Source of the DNA: Arcuatula senhousia
Taxonomy: Eukaryota > Mollusca > Bivalvia > Mytilida > Mytilidae
Direction of reading: 5' to 3'
Length of the DNA: 64,000 nucleotides
NCBI GenBank assembly: GCA_963971305.1
Contig: CAXARO010000959.1
Location: 18,946-82,945, forward strand
This document shows, in pieces, positions 45,560 through 54,141 of the stretch. The stretch's first letter is position 1. Each line of letters opens with the position of its first letter. The translations under genes were made by a program, and so were the position numbers. Under the pieces are notes generated by a model. It searched no databases. It was not told the origin of the DNA and saw only the letters and a program-made list of their open reading frames with translations.

Positions 45560-45722
45560 TAATTTTAGTCCAGATTTTTCACAGTTATCTCCCGTTGAAC
45601 ATATTTTCTATCGTACAAGCTTTTTACTTCGGGCGAATTTTGTATTACCGGTAAATAAGTTTTTCGCAGTGAACACTTTTCAAAATCTAAAACACAATTT
45701 CTCTGTAAACATTGAAAAAAAA

Positions 45723-46650
45723 ATGTCGTTGTTGAAGTTCTTGTCAAAAGAAAAATCAAAGCAACCGCTACCTGATGGACCTGAGTTTGAAAAAGCAAAG
45801 GAACTTATTGAAAGTGCTAAATCACCGACACCATCAAAACGGGGATCTAACTTATTCGCCTAAGCAGCGCTATGAAATAGGAAAATATGCAGCCGAAAAT
45901 GGAAATTCAAAAGCTGTTTCCAAGTATAGCCCCATGTTCGAGAAAAAGCTGAGCGAAAGCACAATTCGCGGTTTCAAATCTCAATACCTTAAGGAAACGA
46001 AGTCAGTAAAAAGGAAACTTATTGACTCTGAAAATGATGAAAATGACTGTGAAATATCTGAACTTGTTCCTCGTAAAAGAGGTCGTAAACTTTTTCCTCG
46101 GAGAGGATTTGGACAATAAGGTTAAGTTACTAATTACGACGATTCGTGACTCTGGCGGAGTTATAAATACTGCAATTGTTCGTGCAGCAGCAACAGGTTT
46201 GGTGCTATCACACGACAGAACTTTATTAATGGAAAATGGTGGTAGTATAGAGTTAACTAAAACGTGGGCAAAATCAATCCTTCATCGTATGGGAATGGTA
46301 AAACGAAAAGGAACCACATCAAAGAAAGTTCTCCTTGTTGAAAAATCAAAATTCTTGAAAAACATTCAAAATAAAGTGACAATGAAAAACATCAGCCAAT
46401 GGATCTGTCCGTTAACAAATGTGCAAAGGACTTTCTCAAGAAGGAATTTCAGACATGGTATGCAAATGAAGTTGCAAAGAAGGTTGGCAAAGACTTTGAT
46501 AACATTGGCAAAATAACGGTAGATTTGTCCCTAACAAACATGAAACCGTTGGGGGCTAAATGGATTGTTAAATTGTATGATCATCTGTCAGTACACCCCG
46601 ACAAAGTTAAGAACGGATTTGTTGCTGCTGGCATTTCTGAAATGGTCTAA
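45723..46650 (+). pseudogene. pogo/CENPB-type transposase lacking the DDE core
   Basis: Starts at ATG 45723 with MSLLKFLSKEKS. After a frame change near 45840 come YSPKQRYEIGKYAAENGNSK (N-terminal helix-turn-helix) and FEKKLSESTIRGFKSQYLKE. After a second near 46095 come LDNKVKLLITTIRDSGGVIN, HDRTLLMENGGSIELTKTWA and ILHRMGMVKRKGTTSKK (CENPB-like DNA-binding half). At about 46392 the sequence jumps to QPMDLSVNKCAKDFLKKEF, a piece that in full-length relatives follows the third catalytic acid. About 200 residues with the DDE triad are thus missing. The C-terminus (AKWIVKLYDHLSVHPDKVKN ... GIS) is intact. The copy cannot catalyse transposition but keeps a DNA-binding half. Confidence 0.75.
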
Positions 46651-47291
46651 ATAACAGTTCAATGTTTTATCAAGTTGTACTCTAACAGTGTCTTAGTGTT
46701 TCAAAATGTAAACTAGTGCTGAAATTATACTTAAAGATTTATAATGTGAACTTGTAAATTGTAGTTGTATGTAAATGGTCTTTTTTTATATTTTAATCAT
46801 GATCATGAATAAATTTATTTTATATCAGTAGTCAATATAACTGATCCTTCCACCACAATAATATAAAATCTGTTCCTGTTCCAGTGTTACGGTCCTATGA
46901 CGGTGCTCTTCTTAAAGGTGCTACATTTGAAGACATACGTACCTGGTTCTTCAAAACTTCCGGTATAAATACGTTGTTAAACGAGGCAATATTTGTCCAA
47001 ATGTTTTATTAGCATCAAACAACCATACAATACTTTCACAAGCAGACACAAACACCACACTTATAATTTACAAAATTGTTGATTCTGAAAACGCGAAAAA
47101 TTAAGACCGCTAAAATTAAACACCCTCTTTTTGGATGCAACTCGCTAAAATTACCCGCTATACGGTATACCTATATAGCGTTACAAAGGCGTAAAACACC
47201 CACTCACTCAAATGCTTGGTATAAATAATGCACATAAAAAAATGCAATTTTGCAATAATTGAAAAATGATTTATTTTAAGACAAGTTCCTC

Positions 47292-47528
47292 TGGTCCGAG
47301 TGTGATGTAAAAAGACTAATAGAGTTAAGAAAGCAACGTCAGGAAAAGTTTGATGAGGTGCGGATGACAAAGACAACAATTTGGGAAGCAATTTACTTTA
47401 GATTCTATGCCAAAAGTACAAAGTACTGTAAGTCGGCCACTTGGATCCAGCTAAAATCAAATAAGTGGCAGGAGCTTAAAACCAAGTTAAAAGAAGTCGA
47501 GGCTTATATAAGCACGAATGGGCATTAG
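47292..47528 (+). pseudogene. Myb/SANT-like domain fragment
   Basis: A 79-codon open stretch without ATG: WSECDVKRLIELRKQRQEKF, then TKTTIWEAIYFRFYAKS and CKSATWIQLKSNKWQELKTK. The spaced Trp residues (W...LIELR, TTIWEAI, KWQELK) are typical of trihelix/Myb-SANT-like DNA-binding domains. In another frame the sequence continues with LEKGIQIHEGKDAIGD, interrupted by the SINE at 47634 and resuming as GQHKSRKRKSECVNG. It is probably a decayed gene or transposon accessory protein. The family call is from the Trp pattern only. Confidence 0.45.
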
Positions 47529-47633
47529 AGAAAGGCATTCAAATTCATGAAGGAAAAGATGCCATTGGGGATAACCCCAGTGTCAGACCTGTGGCAACCG
47601 TTTCCTCCATGAATTTGAATGAGAAAGAAGGGC

Positions 47634-48142
47634 CTCCCGTGCGGGGCCCGGGAGGCGAATAGGCCCGCAGCAGCGCTAAGCTTGTCGGTAAAAGTCCACT
47701 AAAGAGCGCTCAGAAGCCTGACATCGGGGTCAGGCCGCTTTGCCCACAAAGCGACTGGGATGTGTGCCCCAGGTGGTTGAATGGGGCAGCCCTGACATCG
47801 AGAGATGCGGGGTAGTCAGTCGATAATGCGGAAAACCTGACCGCAAACCATAGTGGTGCACCGTGTTGGGAAAAATGTCACGTTCCTCGCACGTTAAAGA
47901 ACCCTGCTGCAGGTCTAGGTAATAGTAGGACCCGTAGGATCCCCATGCAGAAGGCAAAATTTCCCGTCCCTACCCATCACTCCTTTTACCAGTGGCAGTC
48001 AAAACTCACCTACCCGATTGGCCTTGTGTCCCCATTTCCTCCACTTCATCATCATTTCATGTTCATTGTATCACCACTTTCATGTTCATCTCCCGGATAT
48101 AGCCGAAATCGTGTTGCTTGGGAGTAAAGCAATAACTAACGA
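47634..48142 (+). mobile_element. TAAC-tailed SINE (full length)
   Basis: A 12-bp target duplication, agaaagaagggc, lies at 47622-47633 and 48143-48154. The flanking frame (SSMNLNEKEG/QHKSRKRKSE) is continuous after removal. Confidence 0.9.
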
Positions 48143-48194
48143 AGAAAGAAGGGCAGCACAAGAGCAGGAAGAGAAAGTCAGAATGTGTGAATGG

Positions 48195-48441
48195 GGGTTT
48201 GTTTCACGCCCTTGCAACGCTTTATAGGTTATTTAAAGGTGGTGAACGTGAGAAGGGTGATGATATGATGATGATAAATGAAATATGGGGTTAGGGTGGG
48301 AAACTAAAGAATAGTCAAGTTTGAAGAACCACAGGAAAAGGGGAAAGTTGGGTAGGGGCGAAAAATTTAGCCTACTTTGCGGTCCACAAAGGGTCTTTTT
48401 CGTGCATGAAGCGTGGCACTCTCCACACCCCCGCACGGGAC
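48195..48441 (-). mobile_element. ACTC-tailed SINE, 3' half, diverged
   Basis: In minus orientation it starts inside the element at gtgccacgcttcatgcacg and ends near cgttgcaagggcgtgaaac. A short head remnant, cccccgcacgggacg, sits at the right edge, so the head was internally deleted. It abuts the exonuclease-like fragment. Confidence 0.7.
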
Positions 48442-48450
48442 GTCTTACGA

Positions 48451-48936
48451 ATGAAGGTGGTATTCTGTCGCATAATGGACATCCTATACCAGCTATAGGA
48501 AGAGAGGCAGCCTTTCAAAGTTTTGTTTTGTGGCTTGAAACAGTTTAAGCCGGTTGTTTTACTTGGTCATAATTCCAAATTATATGACTCGGAGCGACTC
48601 ATCTTTAATATTAAACATTACACCTGTTTTGCCGACTTCAGACAAACTGTCAAAGGATTTGTATATACTCTACCACTAGCAAAGAAACTACTCCCTGGCC
48701 TAGATAACTACAAGCAAGGTACACTTTATAATCATGTTTGTGGAGAAGAGTTCGATACACACAATGCAGTAGGAGATGTTGATGCACTTTCAAAGATTGT
48801 ATCAACATTAAAGCCCGATATATCAACTCTTTTATTGTATTCATTTACTACAGATTCTCTGATTGAACAACAACAATTTGACATAGAAACAAAGAAAAAT
48901 CAAATGACGTTGGAACCGTTGGTAAATGCTTGGTAA
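48451..48936 (+). pseudogene. DEDDh-type 3'-5' exonuclease-like fragment
   Basis: Frame 1 (48451-48548) reads GGILSHNGHPIPAIGREAAF then SFVLWLET and stops. A one-base shift near 48535 continues it with FKPVVLLGHNSKLYDSERLI, a match to the second exonuclease motif (HN.K.YD), and later EEFDTHNAVGDVDALSKIV, a match to the third (HN...D). The first motif (DxE) would lie upstream and is lost at the SINE junction. The protein ends at 48936. Exonucleases of this form occur in multi-copy genes of molluscs and cnidarians; whether this belonged to a host gene or a transposon cannot be told here. Confidence 0.55.
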
Positions 48937-48954
48937 ATTAGTATCAAAGTTAGG

Positions 48955-49137
48955 CTAAATTTTCGCCCCTACCCACCTCGCCCCTTTTCCTGTGGTTCTT
49001 TTTACTTTTTACCGGTCCTTTGTGTCCCATCCCACCCCCATATTTCATTTATCATCATCATCATTTCATGTTCATCGCCTGTAAATAACCTATATAGCGT
49101 TGCACGGGCGTAAAACACCAACTCACTCACTCACTCA
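48955..49137 (+). mobile_element. ACTC-tailed SINE, 5'-truncated
   Basis: Only the 3' 180 bp are present (aattttcgcccctacccacct ... gtaaaacaccaactcactcactcac), beginning in the middle of the element. The truncation is as expected of incomplete reverse transcription. Confidence 0.85.
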
Positions 49138-50101
49138 CCCAAGTATCAAAGTTTATATCTTTATGTCATGGACAATTTGAGAACTGTATATGCACAGAAC
49201 AACAAAAGAGGTATAGAGCAACTATTAAGCGACAAACGTAATAATGGTAAAAATACGACAAGCCATAAAATGCAAACCCAAATGTTTAAGCACTGGTTGT
49301 TCGATCAACTTATCTTACATAACAATATAGTCTGACGCTAATCCATGCATTTTTTAACATATCCATGATGGTATTATATTATCCAACTGGGTGACCACCT
49401 GTAAAATACTATAGTAACTGAACAACCACTAAAAAATAAACACAAAACACAAAGACCTACCAATACTTTTATCTCTTTACGGAAAAATGTCAATCGAAGT
49501 GGACATTTATATGAGAGTAAGCGGTGCATGAGTTTGACTAAACTGTCCGCTACCTGGCCCTCGTTTTACTATATGTCGTAAGTCCTAAGCTTGGTCATAA
49601 ATCTTGAAATCTATATAATTTACGACTGGTACAAGTTCAAAAGATAATAAGGAAAATTTAGAAATAAATAAGTTTGTCATGCACAATGTATGTCAATAAG
49701 TTTTACCAAAGAACGGGACGGTTATTCTGGGACAAAAAGTCATGAAAAGAGCACACACAATTATTTTCAAAAACAAAAATGGTTAGCGTAACTTCCAACG
49801 AAAATGGAAAGTCGCTTTAAAGGAAGAAATACGTTGTCTCCAAGATTTGACTAAGAATTAATCCGATATATCTTTCCGAATTACGGAAATATTCAAACTT
49901 TTATTACATGAAATTACTATAGAACATGTGGGGCATCGCGTGTAATAATTCCATTACTCGCGTAGAGCGAAAAATACACACAAAAAAAGCAAACAATAAT
50001 AATAAAGGAATAATAATCACCGGGAAACACTCCAACATTTATATTTTAATTGAATTTTTACGAACTTTTGTAACGATTTCCCGGCAATATCTAACGAAAT
50101 G
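49138..50101. other. No recognised gene
   Basis: AT-rich; no motif, inverted repeat or SINE seen on either strand. Confidence 0.4.
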
Positions 50102-50540
50102 TAACTGTAGACGATAAAGAGATGTGGAATAAGTGTACGCGACACAACCAACATTAAAGAAACGGCAGTTTAAAAAATCACTATGGAAAACAGCCAGCAG
50201 TCTTCAACATGACCAGAGGTCACTGCTCGCTGTCTTGCATTGGCCCAAGACTAAAATACAATACATAAGATTCAAACAAATCCCAATATTATCAAAGAAG
50301 GACCCATTTCTGGACATAAAAAAAACAGATAGTAGATGTCAAGAATATATCAAAAAAGACAATCGACTGTTAAAGTCTTTCCATTGTTAACACCTTTTCT
50401 AATGTTAACGTCACGTCATTGTAAGTGTTATGTTCAATAGACGATAAAGAGATGTGGAATAAGTGTACGCGACACAACCAACATTAAAGAAACGACAATT
50501 TTAAAAAATCACAATGGAAAACAGCCAGCAGTCTAGAAAA
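50102..50540. repeat. Direct repeats flanking a BEL/Pao LTR fragment
   Basis: About 97 bp starting at tagacgataaagagatgtgg (50109) recur at 50438 with a few changes. The 60 bp just before the second copy (ctttccattgttaacacctt ... gttatgttcaa, 50378-50438) match the LTR region at 57190-57250 in reverse complement. The 230 bp between the repeats stay open in one frame (LLAVLHWPKTKIQYIRFKQI) without a family I can name. This looks like an old LTR-element remnant. Confidence 0.5.
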
Positions 50541-50763
50541 ACAGATAGTAGACAAGAACAAACAAAAGCTTTGACAAGGATTAGTAAGTATGTAAGTAAG
50601 TGAATGCTTTATTTAAAGAGGCTAGTCTAATTTTCAAGGGGGGGGGCTCATAAATATCAAGGTATACATAATATTATATAAATAAAAACAAATACACAAT
50701 ACATGAAACAAAAACATATATAGTGAAACAAAAGTTATACATGTATTAAATTAAAATAAATAA

Positions 50764-50960
50764 TCACATTTCCTTTTTTGAAAAGTAAAAATCATAACAT
50801 TTTGATTTAAAAACTTCTAGGTTTTTACAGAGTTTTATATCATTTGGCATTTCATTCCATAAATTTACTGCTGTATAATAAAAATAATTTTTGTAATAAT
50901 TAGTATTTGGTCTTGGAACAAATAAATCTTGATTTGATACAGATCGCAAATTGTGTAAAC
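50764..50960 (-). pseudogene. LINE RT C-terminal piece beyond the insertion
   Basis: SLHNLRSVSNQDLFVPRPN, then YYTAVNLWNEMPNDIKL and the stop at 50764. It continues the protein that breaks off after YLKLQKNPY at 51693. Confidence 0.75.
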
Positions 50961-51700
50961 TAGATTACTGACAAAGTCAGAAAGGGCCCCGCGGCAAAAA
51001 AATCTAAGTGTTTTAAAAATTATATTAACTATGATTATAACCACTAAGGCATGATCCATGGAATGTGTATGAAACTTCAGAGATGTATTGTTAATAGCCT
51101 TTGAGTTTCATTGTTCAAAAATTCCAGTTCTCAAAATCTGTGGGTTTTTTTCTCAAAAAAATATTAAACAGATTTGCACGAAAATTTATTATGCAAATCA
51201 TGACATGCAACTTAGCAGCTGTGCAAAGTTTCTGAACTGTACTGTTAACAGTTGTTGAGTTTTAGTGTTCACAAAGTCCAGTTCTCAAAATCTGTGATTT
51301 TCGATAATAAATGAAGTTTTTTCCAAAATTATTTAACCGATTAACACAAAATTTTAATATGCAAATCATGACATGCTAATTAGCAGCTGTACAAAGTTTC
51401 AAAACTGTATTGTTAACAGTTTTTGAGTTTTAGTGTTCACAAAGTCCAATTCTCAAAATCTGTGATTTTCAATAAAAAATGAAGTTTTTTTACAAAAATA
51501 TTTCACATTTTTCCATGAAATTTTAATATGCAAATTATGACATGCTACATAGTAGCTGTACAAAATTTCAAAACTGTGGTGTTAATAGTTTTTGTGTTTT
51601 AGTGTTCACAAGAATTGTTGACGGACGGACAGACGGACGGACGGACAAAGTGAAAACTATAGGGCGTCCGCATCTTCGATGCGAGGCCCTAATTAATAGG
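50961..51700 (+). mobile_element. pearl/Helitron-like element, family P2, inserted in the LINE
   Basis: About 740 bp. Near the 5' end is a CTGAC-AAA-GTCAG hairpin and agggccccgc; near the 3' end its inverse gcgaggccct. Three to four ~125-bp core units (tttttgagttttagtgttcacaaagtcc ... atgcaaatcatgacatgc) are followed by a GACGGACGG-rich stretch (51619-51648). The 3' end is a GCATC-TTC-GATGC hairpin, eight bases, then CTAA. It has the same architecture as P1 but no sequence homology. Confidence 0.7.
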
Positions 51701-53165
51701 GGTTTTTCTGTAATTTTAGATAGTCAGGTACCTGATCGTTCACAATTTTATACATTAAAATTGCTTTTTGATATTTGACCCTTTCTACAAAAGGAATCCA
51801 TCTTAAGGATGAAAACATAAATTCTGACGATATAGAAAAATCGCAATCGAGAATTATTCTAGCAGCTCTTTTTTGTAATTTATTAATTCTATCAGAATCT
51901 TTTCTTGAAACAGTGCCCAAAGTTGAGCTGCAATAATCAATGTATGGTTGTATATAGGCATTATAAAATAATTGCCTAACATGTGTTGGTGAAAATAATT
52001 TTATCTTACATAATAGGGAAATTTTTGAAGATAATATCTTGCAAACCCTATTGACTTGTTCTTCCCTATTGAGATGTTCATCAACACTTATTCCAAGTAG
52101 CTTATATGAATGAACGTTTTCAATATTAAATTCATTTATTCTGATGTTAAGTTCGGGCAAATTTGCCATTTTTTGTTTTGAGTATAGTCTCATACACTGT
52201 TTTTTTGTATATTAATTTTCATGCTATTATTTTTGCACCAACCCTCAATAGCAGTAATATCATTTTGTAACGTGAAATCATTATTTTCAAACTTTTTGTC
52301 ATGATAATGAAGGGTAGAATCATCTGCATATAAATCTACATTTGATTGACTTACATGTAAAGGCATATCGTTTTTAAACTAAAAATAGAAGAGGGCCTAA
52401 TATCTAACCTTGGGGTACTCCGTAGTTAATGAATTCTTTGATAGACTTAAAGCTGGAAAATGAACTTCGTGCATTCTATCAGATAAATATTATTTTATCC
52501 AATGCAACAAGCTTTCACTTAAATTATAGAGTTTCAATTTTTCAATCAAAATGGAGTGGTTTTCTAGATCAAAAGCTTTACAAAAATCTAAAAATATTGT
52601 ACCAACTATTTCACCAGTATCCATATATTTAAGCCACTCATCAATAAGCTTTGCAAGAGCTGTCTGACAAGAATGTCCCTGTCTGAATCCTGACTGGGCA
52701 TTATGCAGAAATCCTTTACTGTTCAAGAATTTTATATAATTGTGAACTAACATGACGTTCGAAAAGTTTCGATATGGTACAAAGGACAAAGATGGGCCGA
52801 TAGTTAGAGGGCAAATATGTTGGTCCACCTTTATGTACAGCAGTAACTTTAGCACATTTTAGTGTTTTGGGAAAACGCCCATTTGAAATACTCAAATTAA
52901 TTAGATACGTTACGGATGGAGCAATAATATCTGCACTAAGTTTCAAAATTCTTGGACCTATTTTGTCCAAACCAGTTGATTTGTTTACATTTAAAGACTT
53001 CAGGTATTTTAAAACTTCCACAAATGAAATAAAACCAACATCAAAAATATCAGTTTCGCTTATTTTTTTCCGAGACAAAATTTCTTAAAAGTGTAAAATT
53101 CATATCTGAAGAATAATTTCCGACGAGTTTTTCAGCAATAGTAGAAAAATGAACATTAAGAGTAT
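51693..53165 (-). pseudogene. LINE reverse transcriptase, frameshifted
   Basis: On the minus strand from 53165: NTLNVHFSTIAEKL, then LKSLNVNKSTGLDKIGPRIL (RT fingers), TAVHKGGPTYLPSNYRPI, then in the next frame GFRQGHSCQTALAKLIDEWL and FLDFCKAFDLENHSIL. Around 52315-52340 comes LYADDSTLH, the intact YADD active site. After a further break comes YKLLGISVDEHLN, then SSKISLLCKIKLF and the thumb/C-terminal YNAYIQPYIDYCSSTLG. At least three frame changes make it non-functional. It would have primed reverse transcription at a nicked target. Confidence 0.8.
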
Positions 53166-53915
53166 TAACAACAAGGGGTTGCACTAAGTCGTGCTAAGCA
53201 TACCCCCACTAGACCATTCAGAAAACTGGAAGTAGATTTCCGACTGACCTGAAAAGGGGAGGAACGGCAAAACTCATCATGCTCAAGCTGTATACCATAT
53301 TTGAAATCAATCCCTTCTGTAGAAGCCGAGAAATCTGTTACTAAAAATTGTCTATTTTTGACCCATAAAAAAGTCTCAGTCGGCTTGGAAAACAGACAGT
53401 AGATGATGGACTGACCTGGAAAGGGGAGGCACAGTATAACTAATCATGCTGAAGCTGTGTACCAAACTTGAAACCAATCCATCCAGTAGAAGCAGAGAAA
53501 TCAGTTACGAAAAATTTCACATTTCAAATTTTTTAACCCTAAAAAGTCTAAGTCGGCTCGGAAAACAGGAAGTAGATGATGGACTGATCTGGAAAGGGGA
53601 GGCACAGTACAACTCATCATGTTGAAGCTATGTACCAAATTTGAAACCAATCCATCCAGTAGAAGCCGAGAATTATGTTACGAAAAATTTCACATTTCAA
53701 ATTTTTTACCCTAAAAAAGTCTAAGTCGGCTAAGAAAACAAGAAGTAGATGATGGACTGACCTGGAAAGAGGAGGCATGGTATAACTCATCATGCTGAAG
53801 CTGTGTACTAAATTTGAAACCAATCCATCCAGTAGAAGCAGAGAAATTGAACCGGACGGACAGACAAGGTGATTGCAATATAGCCCCCTCTCTTACGAGT
53901 GGGGGTATAATATCT
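53166..53915 (+). mobile_element. pearl/Helitron-like element, family P3
   Basis: It opens with acaaggggttgcac and catacccccact; it closes with cgagtgggggtata, its inverse. Four ~165-bp core units (gaaaacaggaagtagatgatggactgacctgg ... gaaaccaatccatccagtagaagc) precede a short cggacggacagac word. The 3' hairpin is ccccctctc-ttac-gagtggggg. It lies exactly where the LINE RT breaks off. Confidence 0.7.
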
Positions 53916-54121
53916 TGAGTATCAAAAAAAGTTTTGTTTTCATATTCCATTTTAGGGGGGAATTTATTTTCCATTCCTGGCCTAGGACAGGCACATATAA
54001 AATGTGGCGGGGTTAAACTAGTTTTTTTGGCCCAACCTTCCCCCTATTGTTTATCTTGTACAAAGCACAAAACATAGCACACTTTAAAAATCAAATCGAT
54101 AAAAGTTCAATTCACCAAGGG
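53916..54121. other. Spacer between P3 and the BEL/Pao remnant
   Basis: No motif seen. It may hold the outer part of an LTR, but it has no match to the LTR at 57186-57310. Confidence 0.35.
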
Positions 54122-54141
54122 AAGTCAGAATTCAATACAAG

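Larger units (their letters stand above)
44973..47165 (+). mobile_element. pogo/Tc1-mariner-like transposon with TA duplication
   Basis: The ends are CCGTAAAGCGGGAAATTTTCG and its inverse near the right end (aaaattacccgctatacgg). TA flanks both sides (44971-44972 and 47166-47167). Extra copies of the subterminal words (cgctaaaattaaa) lie inside both ends. It carries a broken transposase (45723-46650) and a younger SINE. The element is about 1.7 kb without the SINE, shorter than an autonomous element because the catalytic core is gone. Confidence 0.85.
44556..47213 (+). mobile_element. Old ACTC-tailed SINE split by a DNA transposon
   Basis: The SINE head and body are 44556-44972 and the last 46 bp (acctatatagcgttacaaaggcgtaaaac ... 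actcactca) are 47168-47213. The break is exactly at the TA dinucleotide duplicated by the transposon. The SINE body is more diverged than the other copies, as expected of an old insertion. Confidence 0.85.
50582..53165 (-). mobile_element. LINE (non-LTR retrotransposon), 5'-truncated, with an insertion
   Basis: The minus-strand element covers most of an RT ORF and a 3' end with aataaagc and a tetranucleotide tail (acttacttac at 50582-50615). It is cut at its 5' side by a pearl-like element at 53166 and internally by another at about 50961-51700. The domain order and the C-terminal YLKLQ ... SVSNQDLFVPRPN ... AVNLWNEMPNDI block resemble the Jockey/CR1 group. The clade is inference. Confidence 0.75.
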
